NCBI GenBank assembly: GCA_025360085.1
Contig: JANYCW010000032.1
Coordinates: forward strand, 1 to 57,099
Length of the DNA: 57,099 bases
From: Actinomycetes bacterium
GTDB lineage: Bacteria > Actinomycetota > Actinomycetes > Nanopelagicales > Nanopelagicaceae
Direction: 5' to 3'
Position numbers and translations under genes: made by a program. Numbering within the stretch: position 1 is the first letter of the stretch; every line of letters begins with the position of its first letter. Below, one piece after another: positions 48,679-56,413 of the stretch. The notes below the pieces were generated by a model. It worked only from the letters and a program-made list of their open reading frames with translations. It searched no databases and was not told the origin of the DNA.

Positions 48679-49439
48679 TGGCACGCATGATTAATCTTCG
48701 TATTTGGCGTGGTGATTCAACCGACGGCGCACTTCAAGATGTTCAAGTAGAGGCCAACGAGGGTGAAGTTGTTCTCGATGTAATTCATCGTGTTCAAGCG
48801 ACTCAAATAGGTGACTTAGCTGTTCGCTGGAACTGTAAAGCCGGCAAGTGTGGTTCATGTTCGATGGAGATTAATGGAAAACCTCGATTAGCCTGCATGA
48901 CACAGGTTGCTGCTTATGGCGCAGAAGAGACAATCACAGTTACTCCATTGCGCGCTTTTCCGGTAATTAAAGATTTAGTCACAGACGTTTCTTTTAATTA
49001 TAGGAAAGCTATGGAGATTCCAGCCTATGCCCACCCCACTGATCTCGCTCCTGGTGAGGCACGCATGGAACAGATCGACGTCGAGCGCAGCCAAGAGTTT
49101 CGCAAATGCATCGAATGTTTCCTGTGCCAAGATACGTGCCACGTAATCCGTGATCATGAAGAGAAAAAGAAGTCATTTGCGGGACCTCGATTCTTTATTC
49201 GAATTGCCGAGTTGGATATGCACCCTCTAGATACGTTGCGAAACCGCAAGAAGACTGCACAAGAAGAACACGGCTTAGGAATGTGTAATATTACAAAGTG
49301 CTGTACTGAGGTATGTCCTGAGCACATCCGTATTACCGATAACGCCATTATTCCAATGAAAGAGCGTGTGGTCGATATTAAGTACGATCCCGTTCGCTGG
49401 TTAGGTGCCAAAATTCGCAAGCGAGAAGGTATCCTTTAA
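48678..49439 (+). CDS. sdhB: Succinate dehydrogenase iron-sulfur subunit
   Basis: 253 aa. [2Fe-2S] ligands in CKAGKCGSCSMEINGKPRLAC (first Cys through last), then CIECFLCQDTC for the [4Fe-4S] cluster and CNITKCCTEVCPEHI for the [3Fe-4S]/[4Fe-4S] remainder. It passes electrons from SdhA to the SdhC haem and quinone. ATG overlaps the sdhA stop (TAATG). Confidence 0.96.
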   Translation: MARMINLRIWRGDSTDGALQDVQVEANEGEVVLDVIHRVQATQIGDLAVRWNCKAGKCGSCSMEINGKPRLACMTQVAAYGAEETITVTPLRAFPVIKDLVTDVSFNYRKAMEIPAYAHPTDLAPGEARMEQIDVERSQEFRKCIECFLCQDTCHVIRDHEEKKKSFAGPRFFIRIAELDMHPLDTLRNRKKTAQEEHGLGMCNITKCCTEVCPEHIRITDNAIIPMKERVVDIKYDPVRWLGAKIRKREGIL

Positions 49440-49442
49440 TGT

Positions 49443-49796
49443 ATGAAACTATTACTTCGTTGGGCTGCACTGGCCGTTTCGTTTTGGGTTGCAACGGCGC
49501 TAATTCCAGGAATTGATGTTAAGGGTGGATTTACAACCTACCTTTGGGTTGCACTTCTCTTCGGTCTTCTCAATGCAACGCTTGGTTCACTACTTAAGAT
49601 ATTGACGCTCCCAGCCGTAATTTTGACGCTAGGACTTTTTTTAATTGTCGTCAACGCCGCCATCTTGATGTTGGTCGCACGCTGGAGTGACAAGCTAGAT
49701 GTGACAAATTTTTGGTCAGCAGTTTTGGCGGCATTGATTATTAGTGTTGTTACTCGACTTGTTTCTGGAGTTACGAAGAAAACGCTCCCGCTCTGA
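49443..49796 (+). CDS. Phage-holin-4-2-like small membrane protein (YvlD family)
   Basis: 117 aa with four hydrophobic segments: near 4-20, 30-48, 55-78 and 90-108. The sequence ALIPGIDVKGGFTTYLWVALLFGLLNATLG and LTLPAVILTLGLFLIVVNAAILML (given in parts) is typical of PF04020 chromosomal membrane proteins, which despite the name are not lytic holins here. Function unknown. It lies 3 bases after sdhB; its stop overlaps the CTG-initiated fluC. Confidence 0.82.
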   Translation: MKLLLRWAALAVSFWVATALIPGIDVKGGFTTYLWVALLFGLLNATLGSLLKILTLPAVILTLGLFLIVVNAAILMLVARWSDKLDVTNFWSAVLAALIISVVTRLVSGVTKKTLPL

Positions 49797-50146
49797 AACC
49801 CCTATTCTTAGTTTCAATCGGTGGTACCGTCGGGACGATTGTTCGTTACACCTTGGGCCAAGCCATAAATGAGGGTCGAAACGGCGTATTAGCCGCTAAC
49901 TTAATTGGTGTTGCACTTGCTGCGGGGCTTCTTGTTTTGATGGAGCGACGTGGGAACAACACGCTTCGGCATTTACTCTTACCCGGCTTTTGTGCAGGCT
50001 TAACAACGTTTTCGGCCGTGGCAGCACAAACACTTGAGCCAAAAGAAGGAGGAATACTTTTTTTGGCACATAACGTGATTTTCTCGATGATGGTTATTGT
50101 CATAGTTCTTCCACTAGCGCGAAGAATAATTCCGGTGCGCTCATGA
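49793..50146 (+). CDS. fluC: Fluoride channel FluC/CrcB, first subunit, apparent CTG start
   Basis: 117 aa if started at CTG 49793. The first canonical start (TTG 49853) would cut off the conserved first helix, which reads PLFLVSIGGTVGTIVRYTLG, the Fluc GGxxGAxxRY pattern. No ATG, GTG or TTG lies between that helix and the upstream in-frame TAG at 49742. CTG at 49793 overlaps the upstream stop as CTGA, like the ATGA and GTGA couplings elsewhere in this window. Four helices; N-terminal helix Asn in AANLIGV; TTFSAVAAQ in place of the usual TTFSTF. Forms a dimer with the next gene and exports fluoride. Confidence 0.82.
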   Translation: MKPLFLVSIGGTVGTIVRYTLGQAINEGRNGVLAANLIGVALAAGLLVLMERRGNNTLRHLLLPGFCAGLTTFSAVAAQTLEPKEGGILFLAHNVIFSMMVIVIVLPLARRIIPVRS

Positions 50147-50481
50147 ATATCTTATACATAATTCTTGGCGCATCAATCGGTGCGCCTGCTCGCTTTGCCG
50201 TTGATCAATATATTCGCAAGTTCACACAAAAACCATATGGAGTATTCATAGTTAATGTTGTGGGTTCATTTTTGGTCGGCCTGACATTTCGAAGTAGCGA
50301 ACATATTCGAGGGCTATTAGCGATTGGTTTTGCAGGTGCTTTTACAACTTGGTCGACGTTTATGCTCGATATCTTTTTAGCCTACGAATTGCGTCGCTAT
50401 AAAGATGCTGCATTAAACCTAATCTTAACTTTGAGCTTTGGTCTGCTTGCGGCTTGGTGCGGATTACAACTAACGCAGTGA
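50143..50481 (+). CDS. fluC: Fluoride channel FluC/CrcB, second subunit
   Basis: 112 aa, four helices: YIILGASIGAPARFAVDQYI, FIVNVVGSFLVGL and GAFTTWSTFMLD hold the Fluc pore residues. ATG overlaps the first fluC by 4 bases (ATGA). Tandem fluC genes in Gram-positive bacteria usually encode heterodimeric channels. The 3' end overlaps the convergent pepP gene by 12 bases. Confidence 0.93.
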   Translation: MNILYIILGASIGAPARFAVDQYIRKFTQKPYGVFIVNVVGSFLVGLTFRSSEHIRGLLAIGFAGAFTTWSTFMLDIFLAYELRRYKDAALNLILTLSFGLLAAWCGLQLTQ

Positions 50482-51903
50482 AGCCATCCATGCCTCGATT
50501 TCATCGGGATGGCGGGGCATATTTTCACTCAAATTAAAGTAACCAGTTTCAGTCACAAGCACATCATCTTCAATCCGAATTCCAATTCCTCGGTATTGCG
50601 GTGCGAATAACTCATCATCGGGTTGAATATAAAGTCCTGGCTCAACGGTTAAAATCATTCCAGCCTCTAACGTGGCTTCGGTATATTGATCTTTACGCGC
50701 TTGAGCACAGTCATGAACATCAAGGCCTAACATGTGGCTCACACCATGCAAAGTCCAGCGTTTGTGTAAGCCGATTGCTGGGTCCATAGATTCTTCAGCG
50801 CTGATAGTTAAGACACCCATATCGGCAAGTCCTTGAGCTAAAACGCTATGACAAGCTCTATTAATTTCTAAAAAGTCAACACCTGGACGAATGGCTGCAA
50901 ATCCTGCTTTCTGGGCCTCATATACCAACATGTATAGAGAGCGCTGGGCAGGGGAGAACTTTCCATTAATTGGAAATGTTCGGGTTATGTCGGCGGTATA
51001 AAAGGAATCTAACTCAACGCCGGCATCGAGTAATAAAAGATCACCATTTTTAACTTCACCATCGTTTCGGGTCCAGTGTAAAACACAGGCATGCGAACCG
51101 GCCGCCGAAATAGTGTCGTAACCAAGTTCATTACCTTCAACACGTGCTCGTCCAAAAAAAGCCGCTTCAACAACACGCTCACCGCGAGGTGTAGTAATGG
51201 CCGCAGGTAATGCACGCATGACATCGTTGAATCCGCGGTGAGTAACATCGACAGCCTTTTGCATCTCTTGAATTTCGTGCTCATCTTTAATCAGACGGGC
51301 AACAGATACGACATTTTCTAACTCTGTACCCCGTGGATTCTTCTTGATTATTGAATCAACCATGCAATCCAAACCGGTTAATGCAACTGTTGGTGTGCCA
51401 TCTTTTAAAAGTGCTTTGAGATCTTCAACTTTTCGAACTTCAATCCCAAAACGCAGTGATGCCTCTTCGGTTGTATATCGGCGCCCAACCCAGAGCTCAC
51501 CATATTTGCGATCGTTGTAGAAGGCACTTGTATCGCGAGTAGAACGCGGTTGAATATACAAAATTGAATCATGGATTTCGCCATTTGGCTCCATCACCAG
51601 TACGGCATCAGATGTGACTTCTTCACCTTGCACGCCGGTGTAATAGATAAAGGCGCTATGTGGGCGGAACCGATAATCGGTGTCATTGCTACGCACTTTA
51701 GAGTTTCCACTTGGCAGAATAATTCTTAGCCCAGTAAAAGCTTTAGATAGATTCTCTCTCCGTGCAACACAATAGGGGATGACTGGATCTTGTGTGATGC
51801 CATGTAAAGGTGAAGGCGCCCACCCCGAAATCATAAACTCGGCATACGCCTCTGTTGGTGGCACGTCGTAAACGCGGCGGCTTTCGGCGGTTTTTTCTTC
51901 CAT
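50470..51903 (-). CDS. pepP: Xaa-Pro aminopeptidase (M24B)
   Basis: 477 aa. The N-terminal AMP_N domain begins near residue 40 (VARRENLSKAF, FRPHSAFIYYTGV). The pita-bread catalytic domain has the metal ligands LLLDAGVELDSFYTADITRTF (two Asp), HGVSHMLGLDVHD (His), LTVEPGLYI (Glu) and GIRIEDDVLVTETG (Glu). It removes N-terminal residues before proline. ATG at 51903. Confidence 0.95.
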   Translation of the reverse strand: MEEKTAESRRVYDVPPTEAYAEFMISGWAPSPLHGITQDPVIPYCVARRENLSKAFTGLRIILPSGNSKVRSNDTDYRFRPHSAFIYYTGVQGEEVTSDAVLVMEPNGEIHDSILYIQPRSTRDTSAFYNDRKYGELWVGRRYTTEEASLRFGIEVRKVEDLKALLKDGTPTVALTGLDCMVDSIIKKNPRGTELENVVSVARLIKDEHEIQEMQKAVDVTHRGFNDVMRALPAAITTPRGERVVEAAFFGRARVEGNELGYDTISAAGSHACVLHWTRNDGEVKNGDLLLLDAGVELDSFYTADITRTFPINGKFSPAQRSLYMLVYEAQKAGFAAIRPGVDFLEINRACHSVLAQGLADMGVLTISAEESMDPAIGLHKRWTLHGVSHMLGLDVHDCAQARKDQYTEATLEAGMILTVEPGLYIQPDDELFAPQYRGIGIRIEDDVLVTETGYFNLSENMPRHPDEIEAWMASLR

Positions 51904-51961
51904 GGATTTAGCCTACAAGAAGAGATCAACTTCTCGTTAATACATATTAAGTTACTTGCTT

Positions 51962-52936
51962 TTAATCACGAAACTTAGGCAGATCCAATAGTTCACCTTC
52001 AAGTGGACCGCTGGGAGGGCAACTTTGATTAAGTTCGGCAATTTCATCAGCTGTTAATGAGATTGTCGTTCCAACTAATGAATCAAGAATAGAAGCAGAC
52101 TTTGAAGCACCTGGAATGGGAATCGAGGTTGGAAACTGAGTCAAATGCCAAGCGATAGTAATCGCATAAGCCGAAACTCCTCTTTGCTTGGCAATTTTGT
52201 TAAACACACCTAACTCCCCCGTAGCAATTTTTGAAAAACTACCTGCCCCTCCAAGAGGTGCCCAAGGTAGGAATGCAATGCCATATTGATTGCATACGTC
52301 GATAACATCGGCCCAGTTTCGATAACGAGGGCTGAATTCATTTTGGACAGAAATGAGGCCGCCTTGCTCTGGTGTTCCTCCAATTGCAATCGCTCGACGA
52401 AGCATTTCAGCATTTACATTGCTAACTCCAATTGCACCGACATAACCATGAGCTTTTAGACTCATGACATTTTCAAACTGCTCTTCATATGAAATTGAAG
52501 GATCTGTTCGATGATGTTGCCACAGAGGAATTTTTGAAAGACCCATTTTAAAAGCTGAAGCTTCAACTGCGCGATAAAGGTAGTGTTTTGATGAGTTTCT
52601 GCCCGAGAGACCGAACATAGTTCCATTTTCTTCTCGAGTAATTCCAGCTTTTGTTGTAAGGACAACATTTGATTTCTGAACAGGCGTTCCGTTCCAACTA
52701 TGAAAGGCTCTACCAACGAGAATTTCATTGTGTCCCATACTGTTCCAGCTCGGTGCATAAATATCGGCGGTATCGAGAAGCGTAATTCCAGCATCAAGGG
52801 CGGCGTGAATAACTGCAATGGCACGATCCGGCTCATTAATGAGATTTGGATCTCGCTCATGCGGGAACGACAATGGCATACAGCCCATGCCGATCGCTGA
52901 AACTTGATATGGACCGAGTTTTCGTTGCGCAATCAT
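51962..52936 (-). CDS. Aldo/keto reductase
   Basis: 324 aa TIM barrel. DAGITLLDTADIYAPS contains the catalytic Asp and Tyr, VLTTKAGI the Lys and WQHHRTDP the His position. The NADPH-binding tail has IPIPGASKSASILDSL. It reduces a carbonyl; the substrate is unknown. ATG at 52936; divergent from the P-loop kinase gene. It begins the more accessory end of the window. Confidence 0.9.
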   Translation of the reverse strand: MIAQRKLGPYQVSAIGMGCMPLSFPHERDPNLINEPDRAIAVIHAALDAGITLLDTADIYAPSWNSMGHNEILVGRAFHSWNGTPVQKSNVVLTTKAGITREENGTMFGLSGRNSSKHYLYRAVEASAFKMGLSKIPLWQHHRTDPSISYEEQFENVMSLKAHGYVGAIGVSNVNAEMLRRAIAIGGTPEQGGLISVQNEFSPRYRNWADVIDVCNQYGIAFLPWAPLGGAGSFSKIATGELGVFNKIAKQRGVSAYAITIAWHLTQFPTSIPIPGASKSASILDSLVGTTISLTADEIAELNQSCPPSGPLEGELLDLPKFRD

Positions 52937-53028
52937 TCCCTAACTCTATCAATTCGTAATTAGGGTTAGGAAGACTAAAATACCTTAGTAACCGTGGCCG
53001 AACTCAGTGACTTTAAGAAAGGCGATAT

Positions 53029-53664
53029 ATGGCTATTGAAATTCGCTCCCTTGAAGCCGCACTCGAGCGCGCCATTACATTAATTCAAAGCGAAAATACT
53101 CGGATAATAATCGGTCTTGTCGGCAAACCTGGCGCAGGTAAATCAACTCTCTCTAGTTATCTTTTGAAAAAACTGCCAAAAGAAACAACGGCTTTAGTAC
53201 CTATGGATGGATTCCACTTAAGTAATGCGCAACTGAACAAACTTGGACGTATTGAAAGAAAAGGGGCACCTGATACCTTTGATTCGCAGGGTTATATAGA
53301 TTTGTTGCGGCGAATTAAAACCGATACGAGCAATAGCATCTACTTCCCAATATTCCACCGCGACATCGAAGAATCTATCTCCGCCGAAGGCGTGATACAC
53401 CCACATACGTCACTGATTCTGACCGAAGGAAATTATTTACTCCTAGAAAGTGATGGCTGGTCGCAGGTGGCACAGACGCTCACGGAATCTTGGTTTCTAG
53501 ATGTTGATAACGACAGGCGAATGGCCCGACTTGTTGCCAGACACATTAAATATGGCAAGAGCCCCGAAGCTGCCCATGCTTGGGCAAACGGTAGCGATAA
53601 AAGAAATGCCCAATTAGTAGAGCACACGCGGGTCAATGCCGACATTATTATTTATCTGGATTAA
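53029..53664 (+). CDS. P-loop nucleoside/sugar kinase (YggC/FrcK-like, PanK superfamily)
   Basis: 211 aa. Walker A VGKPGAGKST at residues 31-40, then VPMDGFHLSNAQL, the conserved DGFH of the pantothenate/uridine kinase superfamily, RKGAPDTFDSQGYIDLL and LTEGNYLLLES. The group includes YggC-type and FrcK fructose-kinase-type proteins. ATG at 53029 with AAAGGCG upstream. A sugar or nucleoside phosphorylation role is likely; substrate unknown. The tRNA-Ser gene follows 22 bases later. Confidence 0.85.
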   Translation: MAIEIRSLEAALERAITLIQSENTRIIIGLVGKPGAGKSTLSSYLLKKLPKETTALVPMDGFHLSNAQLNKLGRIERKGAPDTFDSQGYIDLLRRIKTDTSNSIYFPIFHRDIEESISAEGVIHPHTSLILTEGNYLLLESDGWSQVAQTLTESWFLDVDNDRRMARLVARHIKYGKSPEAAHAWANGSDKRNAQLVEHTRVNADIIIYLD

Positions 53665-53686
53665 CCTGTAAACTACGTTCACACTT

Positions 53687-53775
53687 GGAGACGTCGCATA
53701 GCCCGGTCGAGTGCGCCTCACTGCTAACGAGGTAAGGTTTAATCGCCTTCGCGAGTTCAAATCTCGCCGTCTCCG
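53687..53775 (+). tRNA. tRNA-Ser (GCT anticodon)
   Basis: Acceptor GGAGACG/CGTCTCC, anticodon loop CTGCTAA with GCT at 53723-53725, long variable arm (about 53731-53750), T arm GCGAG-TTCAAAT-CTCGC. Discriminator G at 53775; CCA not encoded. The anticodon stem CCTCA/CGAGG has an A-C mismatch next to the loop, where the same tRNA in mycobacteria has A-U. Confidence 0.93.
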
Positions 53776-53846
53776 CTCTCTCTCGCCCCGCGTGGCCTTC
53801 ATCTTTACTACCCGAATTGTTCTGGCTGTGGAAGATTTTGATTTAA

Positions 53847-54584
53847 CTAGGCAGATTTCTTAAACCAGGTTCTCCATATTGAAATTCCTGTTACGTAAAG
53901 TGGGAATCCAAATAGGATGTACTTTTCAATAAGAGTTGGATGACTTCCCGTTGCATCTGAATACTGCCATGACAAAATTGAAAGATCGGCGAGATAAATA
54001 ACTGTTAGCGGAAGTGTAATTTTTCTGAAAGGTACTACACGTACTAAATGGGGAATTTTAAAGCGAGTCAATTGAAGAACACAAAGAAACAAAGAGACAA
54101 TCATTACAACGGTTGAAGATGAGCCAAATATCAAGAATGTTGGTACAACCAAATTCCACACTGCTGGAAAACCATTAAACCAATGATCGTCCGTTTCTTG
54201 ATCAGTACGGGCAAACCAAAGAGCCGACGACAGGAAGATTGCTCCGGCAACTAATGTTTCGTAATGTTGAGGCAGTAATTGCAGGCGTGCAAGTAAGGCG
54301 ACAGGAACAACAACACAAGTGACGTAATCGACAACAAGATCAAGGACATGCCCATCGATTATTGGTGCGTGTATTGTTACGTTGAATTTACGAGCTATAG
54401 GGCCGTCTAAGCCATCTAATACCTGGCAAGCGATTAGCCAAAGCAGTGCGGCACGCCAACTATCGTTGAAGACCGCCTGAAGTGCAATCAACCCAGCTAC
54501 GGCACCGCTAGCGGTCATTACGTGAATGACATAACCTGCTCGGCGTGAAGATTGCGGGGAGTACGAAGTGCTCATTGCGCTCAT
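53847..54584 (-). CDS. pcs: CDP-alcohol phosphatidyltransferase, phosphatidylcholine-synthase-like
   Basis: 245 aa with about seven membrane helices. The CDP-alcohol motif reads D60-G61-x2-A64-R65-x12-G78-x3-D82-x3-D86 (DGPIAR ... GHVLDLVVD), with the longer x12 spacing found in phosphatidylcholine synthase (Pcs), which joins choline to CDP-diacylglycerol. The adjacent LDGLDGP and DYVTCVVVP also resemble Pcs. Choline-linked genes occur elsewhere in the window, but the product could also be another CDP-alcohol transferase. ATG at 54584 has AAGGGG upstream. Confidence 0.68.
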   Translation of the reverse strand: MSAMSTSYSPQSSRRAGYVIHVMTASGAVAGLIALQAVFNDSWRAALLWLIACQVLDGLDGPIARKFNVTIHAPIIDGHVLDLVVDYVTCVVVPVALLARLQLLPQHYETLVAGAIFLSSALWFARTDQETDDHWFNGFPAVWNLVVPTFLIFGSSSTVVMIVSLFLCVLQLTRFKIPHLVRVVPFRKITLPLTVIYLADLSILSWQYSDATGSHPTLIEKYILFGFPLYVTGISIWRTWFKKSA

Positions 54585-54623
54585 TTTAGTGCCCCTTAGG
54601 GTTAGCGCCTATCCTGAGCCTCT

Positions 54624-55049
54624 ATGAAAAACAGAACAAACTTCTCATTTTTAAAAGAGAAGAGAGCCCAGCAAACTTGGATTTTTCTGGTGATTGCCTG
54701 GGCATGCATCCGAGCGGTTGTTATTAAAGATGTATTTGGCCGATATGGAATCAATGGTTGGGCATATTTTGCTGTCGATCTTGGTTCCGCAATTCCATAT
54801 GCTGTCTATTCTGGGCGATGCGTCATTAACTATTTAGATAAAGATTGGTTTGCAATCCGCAAAAATGCTCTATTTGCTTTCATTTTCTTCTATATCCCAG
54901 ATTTTTATGTATTAATCTTTGCCAAGAAAGTTCCCACCTCGCTTTTAATCGGCTTCCTTGTATCAGTATGTCTTTTCACATTACTTGCCATTTGGACTCT
55001 TCGTAGTGATGTTTCAAAGGAGGAAGAGGGAGCTCATAACTCTGATTAA
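54624..55049 (+). CDS. Unknown membrane protein, four helices
   Basis: 141 aa. Basic N-terminus (MKNRTNFSFLKEKR), then hydrophobic segments at about 17-37, 43-62, 82-100 and 105-125, and a short acidic tail (SKEEEGAHNSD). No family recognised. ATG at 54624 is 39 bases from the start of the divergent Pcs-like gene, so the two may share control. Codon use looks ordinary. It stays hypothetical. Confidence 0.7.
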   Translation: MKNRTNFSFLKEKRAQQTWIFLVIAWACIRAVVIKDVFGRYGINGWAYFAVDLGSAIPYAVYSGRCVINYLDKDWFAIRKNALFAFIFFYIPDFYVLIFAKKVPTSLLIGFLVSVCLFTLLAIWTLRSDVSKEEEGAHNSD

Positions 55050-55068
55050 TTTCGCTGGAATCGCCAAT

Positions 55069-55157
55069 GTGAAGCAAGCTTGGCTGACAACTTCACGTTA
55101 GGCTTCACAATAAATAAGGAGTAGAAAATGCAATGTAAGGAGCAATTAATTCCTTCA
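55069..55157 (+). promoter_or_regulatory. Leader of the alditol oxidase gene with alternative stems
   Basis: GTGAAGC at 55069-55075 can pair with GCTTCAC at 55102-55108 or, through GTGAAG, with CTTCAC at 55091-55096; the two pairings exclude each other. Downstream lie AAGGAG (55116-55121) and a ten-codon ORF whose stop overlaps the oxidase start. This layout is suggestive of an attenuation-type or translation-coupled control. Function not shown. Confidence 0.4.
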
Positions 55158-55160
55158 TGA
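55128..55160 (+). CDS. Putative leader peptide upstream of alditol oxidase
   Basis: Ten codons, MQCKEQLIPS, then TGA. AAGGAG lies six bases upstream of its ATG, a better ribosome-binding site than any directly at the oxidase start. The stop TGA (55158-55160) overlaps the oxidase ATG (55157-55159) as ATGA, so ribosomes finishing the peptide could restart on the oxidase. Too short for homology; evidence is the site arrangement only. Confidence 0.45.
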   Translation: MQCKEQLIPS

Positions 55161-56398
55161 AAAACTGGAGCGGAAATGTCGAGTTTCAAGATTTAGCATT
55201 TTTAGAACCGTGTTCTTTGCAGGAACTTCAAGAAGTAATTCGCAAAAATGAGCGGATCAGAGTCCGTGGCACAGCCCACTGCTTCAATCAGTTAGCTGAC
55301 ACCTCGTCGGTATCAGTAAACCTCGCACGTATGCCGGAGGTAATTGAAATAAATGAGCAGGTGCCTAGCGTCACTGTTTTAGCGGGAATGACATTTGGGC
55401 AATTAGCCCCCAGGATCAATCAAGCTGGCTGGGCTCTAAGCAACTTAGCTTCCTTACCTCACATTTCAATCGCTGGATCTGTAGCGACCGGTACACATGG
55501 CTCCGGTATAACAAATCAAAATTTAGCCAATCAGATTATTTCGCTCAATGTTGTACTAGAAGATGGAACTTTAAAAAAGATTTCCAAAGGTGATGAGCTA
55601 TTTAATCCCATTGTAGTTGGACTTGGTTTGGGTGCAATTGTGTACCAGTACGAGATGAAGATTGAAAAAACTTTTAATATTCGTCAAGTTATCTATGAAG
55701 AGATTTCTAGGATAGAACTGCAAAGAAACTTTGAATCAATTATGTCGGCCGCTTATAGCGTGAGTTACTTCACCGATTGGTCAAATCTTGGTCAAGGTAA
55801 CCTCTGGTGTAAATTTCGTTCTTTAGAGATTATTCCTGAATCAATTGCTGGTTCTCAGAAGGCGGACCAGAAACAGCATCCAATTCCTTCAGTTGATCCA
55901 GAAGCATGCACAGATCAGCTTGAAATTCCTGGCCCTTGGCACGAAAGACTGCCACATTTTAAATTGGAGTTTATGCCAAGCGTTGGCAATGAAATTCAAA
56001 GCGAGTACTTTGTAGATATAAGGGATGCCGCAGATGTTATTTCTGAACTAGAAAAAATTGCAGCTGAAATTTATCCACTTCTGTGGATTAGCGAAATCCG
56101 AACAATTGCAGCAGATAATCTTTGGTTGAGCGGTTCTTTCCAGCGAAATACAGCCGCAATTCACTTTACCTGGAAGAAGAGCGATGCAATCTATCCTCTC
56201 ATTGAAAAAATCGAGGGACTGCTTTCCCCTTTTGCCTATCGACCACATTGGGGAAAGGCATTTTCTGCTAAATCTGAATATCTGAAAGAGGTATTCCCAC
56301 AGATAGATGATTTTAAGAAAGTAATCCTAGGATTGGATCCTTCTCAAAAGTTCTCGAATGATTTTACTCGAGACAAGTTAGAGTTTCACCAAAGATAA
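55157..56398 (+). CDS. aldO: Alditol oxidase (FAD-linked, AldO/xylitol oxidase family)
   Basis: 413 aa. The VAO-type FAD domain has RVRGTAHCFNQL, where His41 matches the covalent FAD attachment of Streptomyces AldO, and SLPHISIAGSVATGTHGSG. The substrate domain has WHERLPHFKLEF, EIRTIAADNLWLSG (Glu, Arg), IHFTW (Thr) and RPHWGKAF (Lys), which match the AldO active site residue by residue. It oxidises polyols such as xylitol or sorbitol at C1 with oxygen, giving hydrogen peroxide. No catalase gene is seen in the window. ATG at 55157 overlaps the leader ORF. The SDR gene 15 bases downstream is probably in the same operon. Confidence 0.9.
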   Translation: MKNWSGNVEFQDLAFLEPCSLQELQEVIRKNERIRVRGTAHCFNQLADTSSVSVNLARMPEVIEINEQVPSVTVLAGMTFGQLAPRINQAGWALSNLASLPHISIAGSVATGTHGSGITNQNLANQIISLNVVLEDGTLKKISKGDELFNPIVVGLGLGAIVYQYEMKIEKTFNIRQVIYEEISRIELQRNFESIMSAAYSVSYFTDWSNLGQGNLWCKFRSLEIIPESIAGSQKADQKQHPIPSVDPEACTDQLEIPGPWHERLPHFKLEFMPSVGNEIQSEYFVDIRDAADVISELEKIAAEIYPLLWISEIRTIAADNLWLSGSFQRNTAAIHFTWKKSDAIYPLIEKIEGLLSPFAYRPHWGKAFSAKSEYLKEVFPQIDDFKKVILGLDPSQKFSNDFTRDKLEFHQR

Positions 56399-56413
56399 TG
56401 TAGTATCTAATTT

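Noticed and set aside
49443-49796. Holin-like protein as evidence of a prophage
   Set aside because: PF04020-type proteins are common chromosomal membrane proteins and no other phage gene is nearby.
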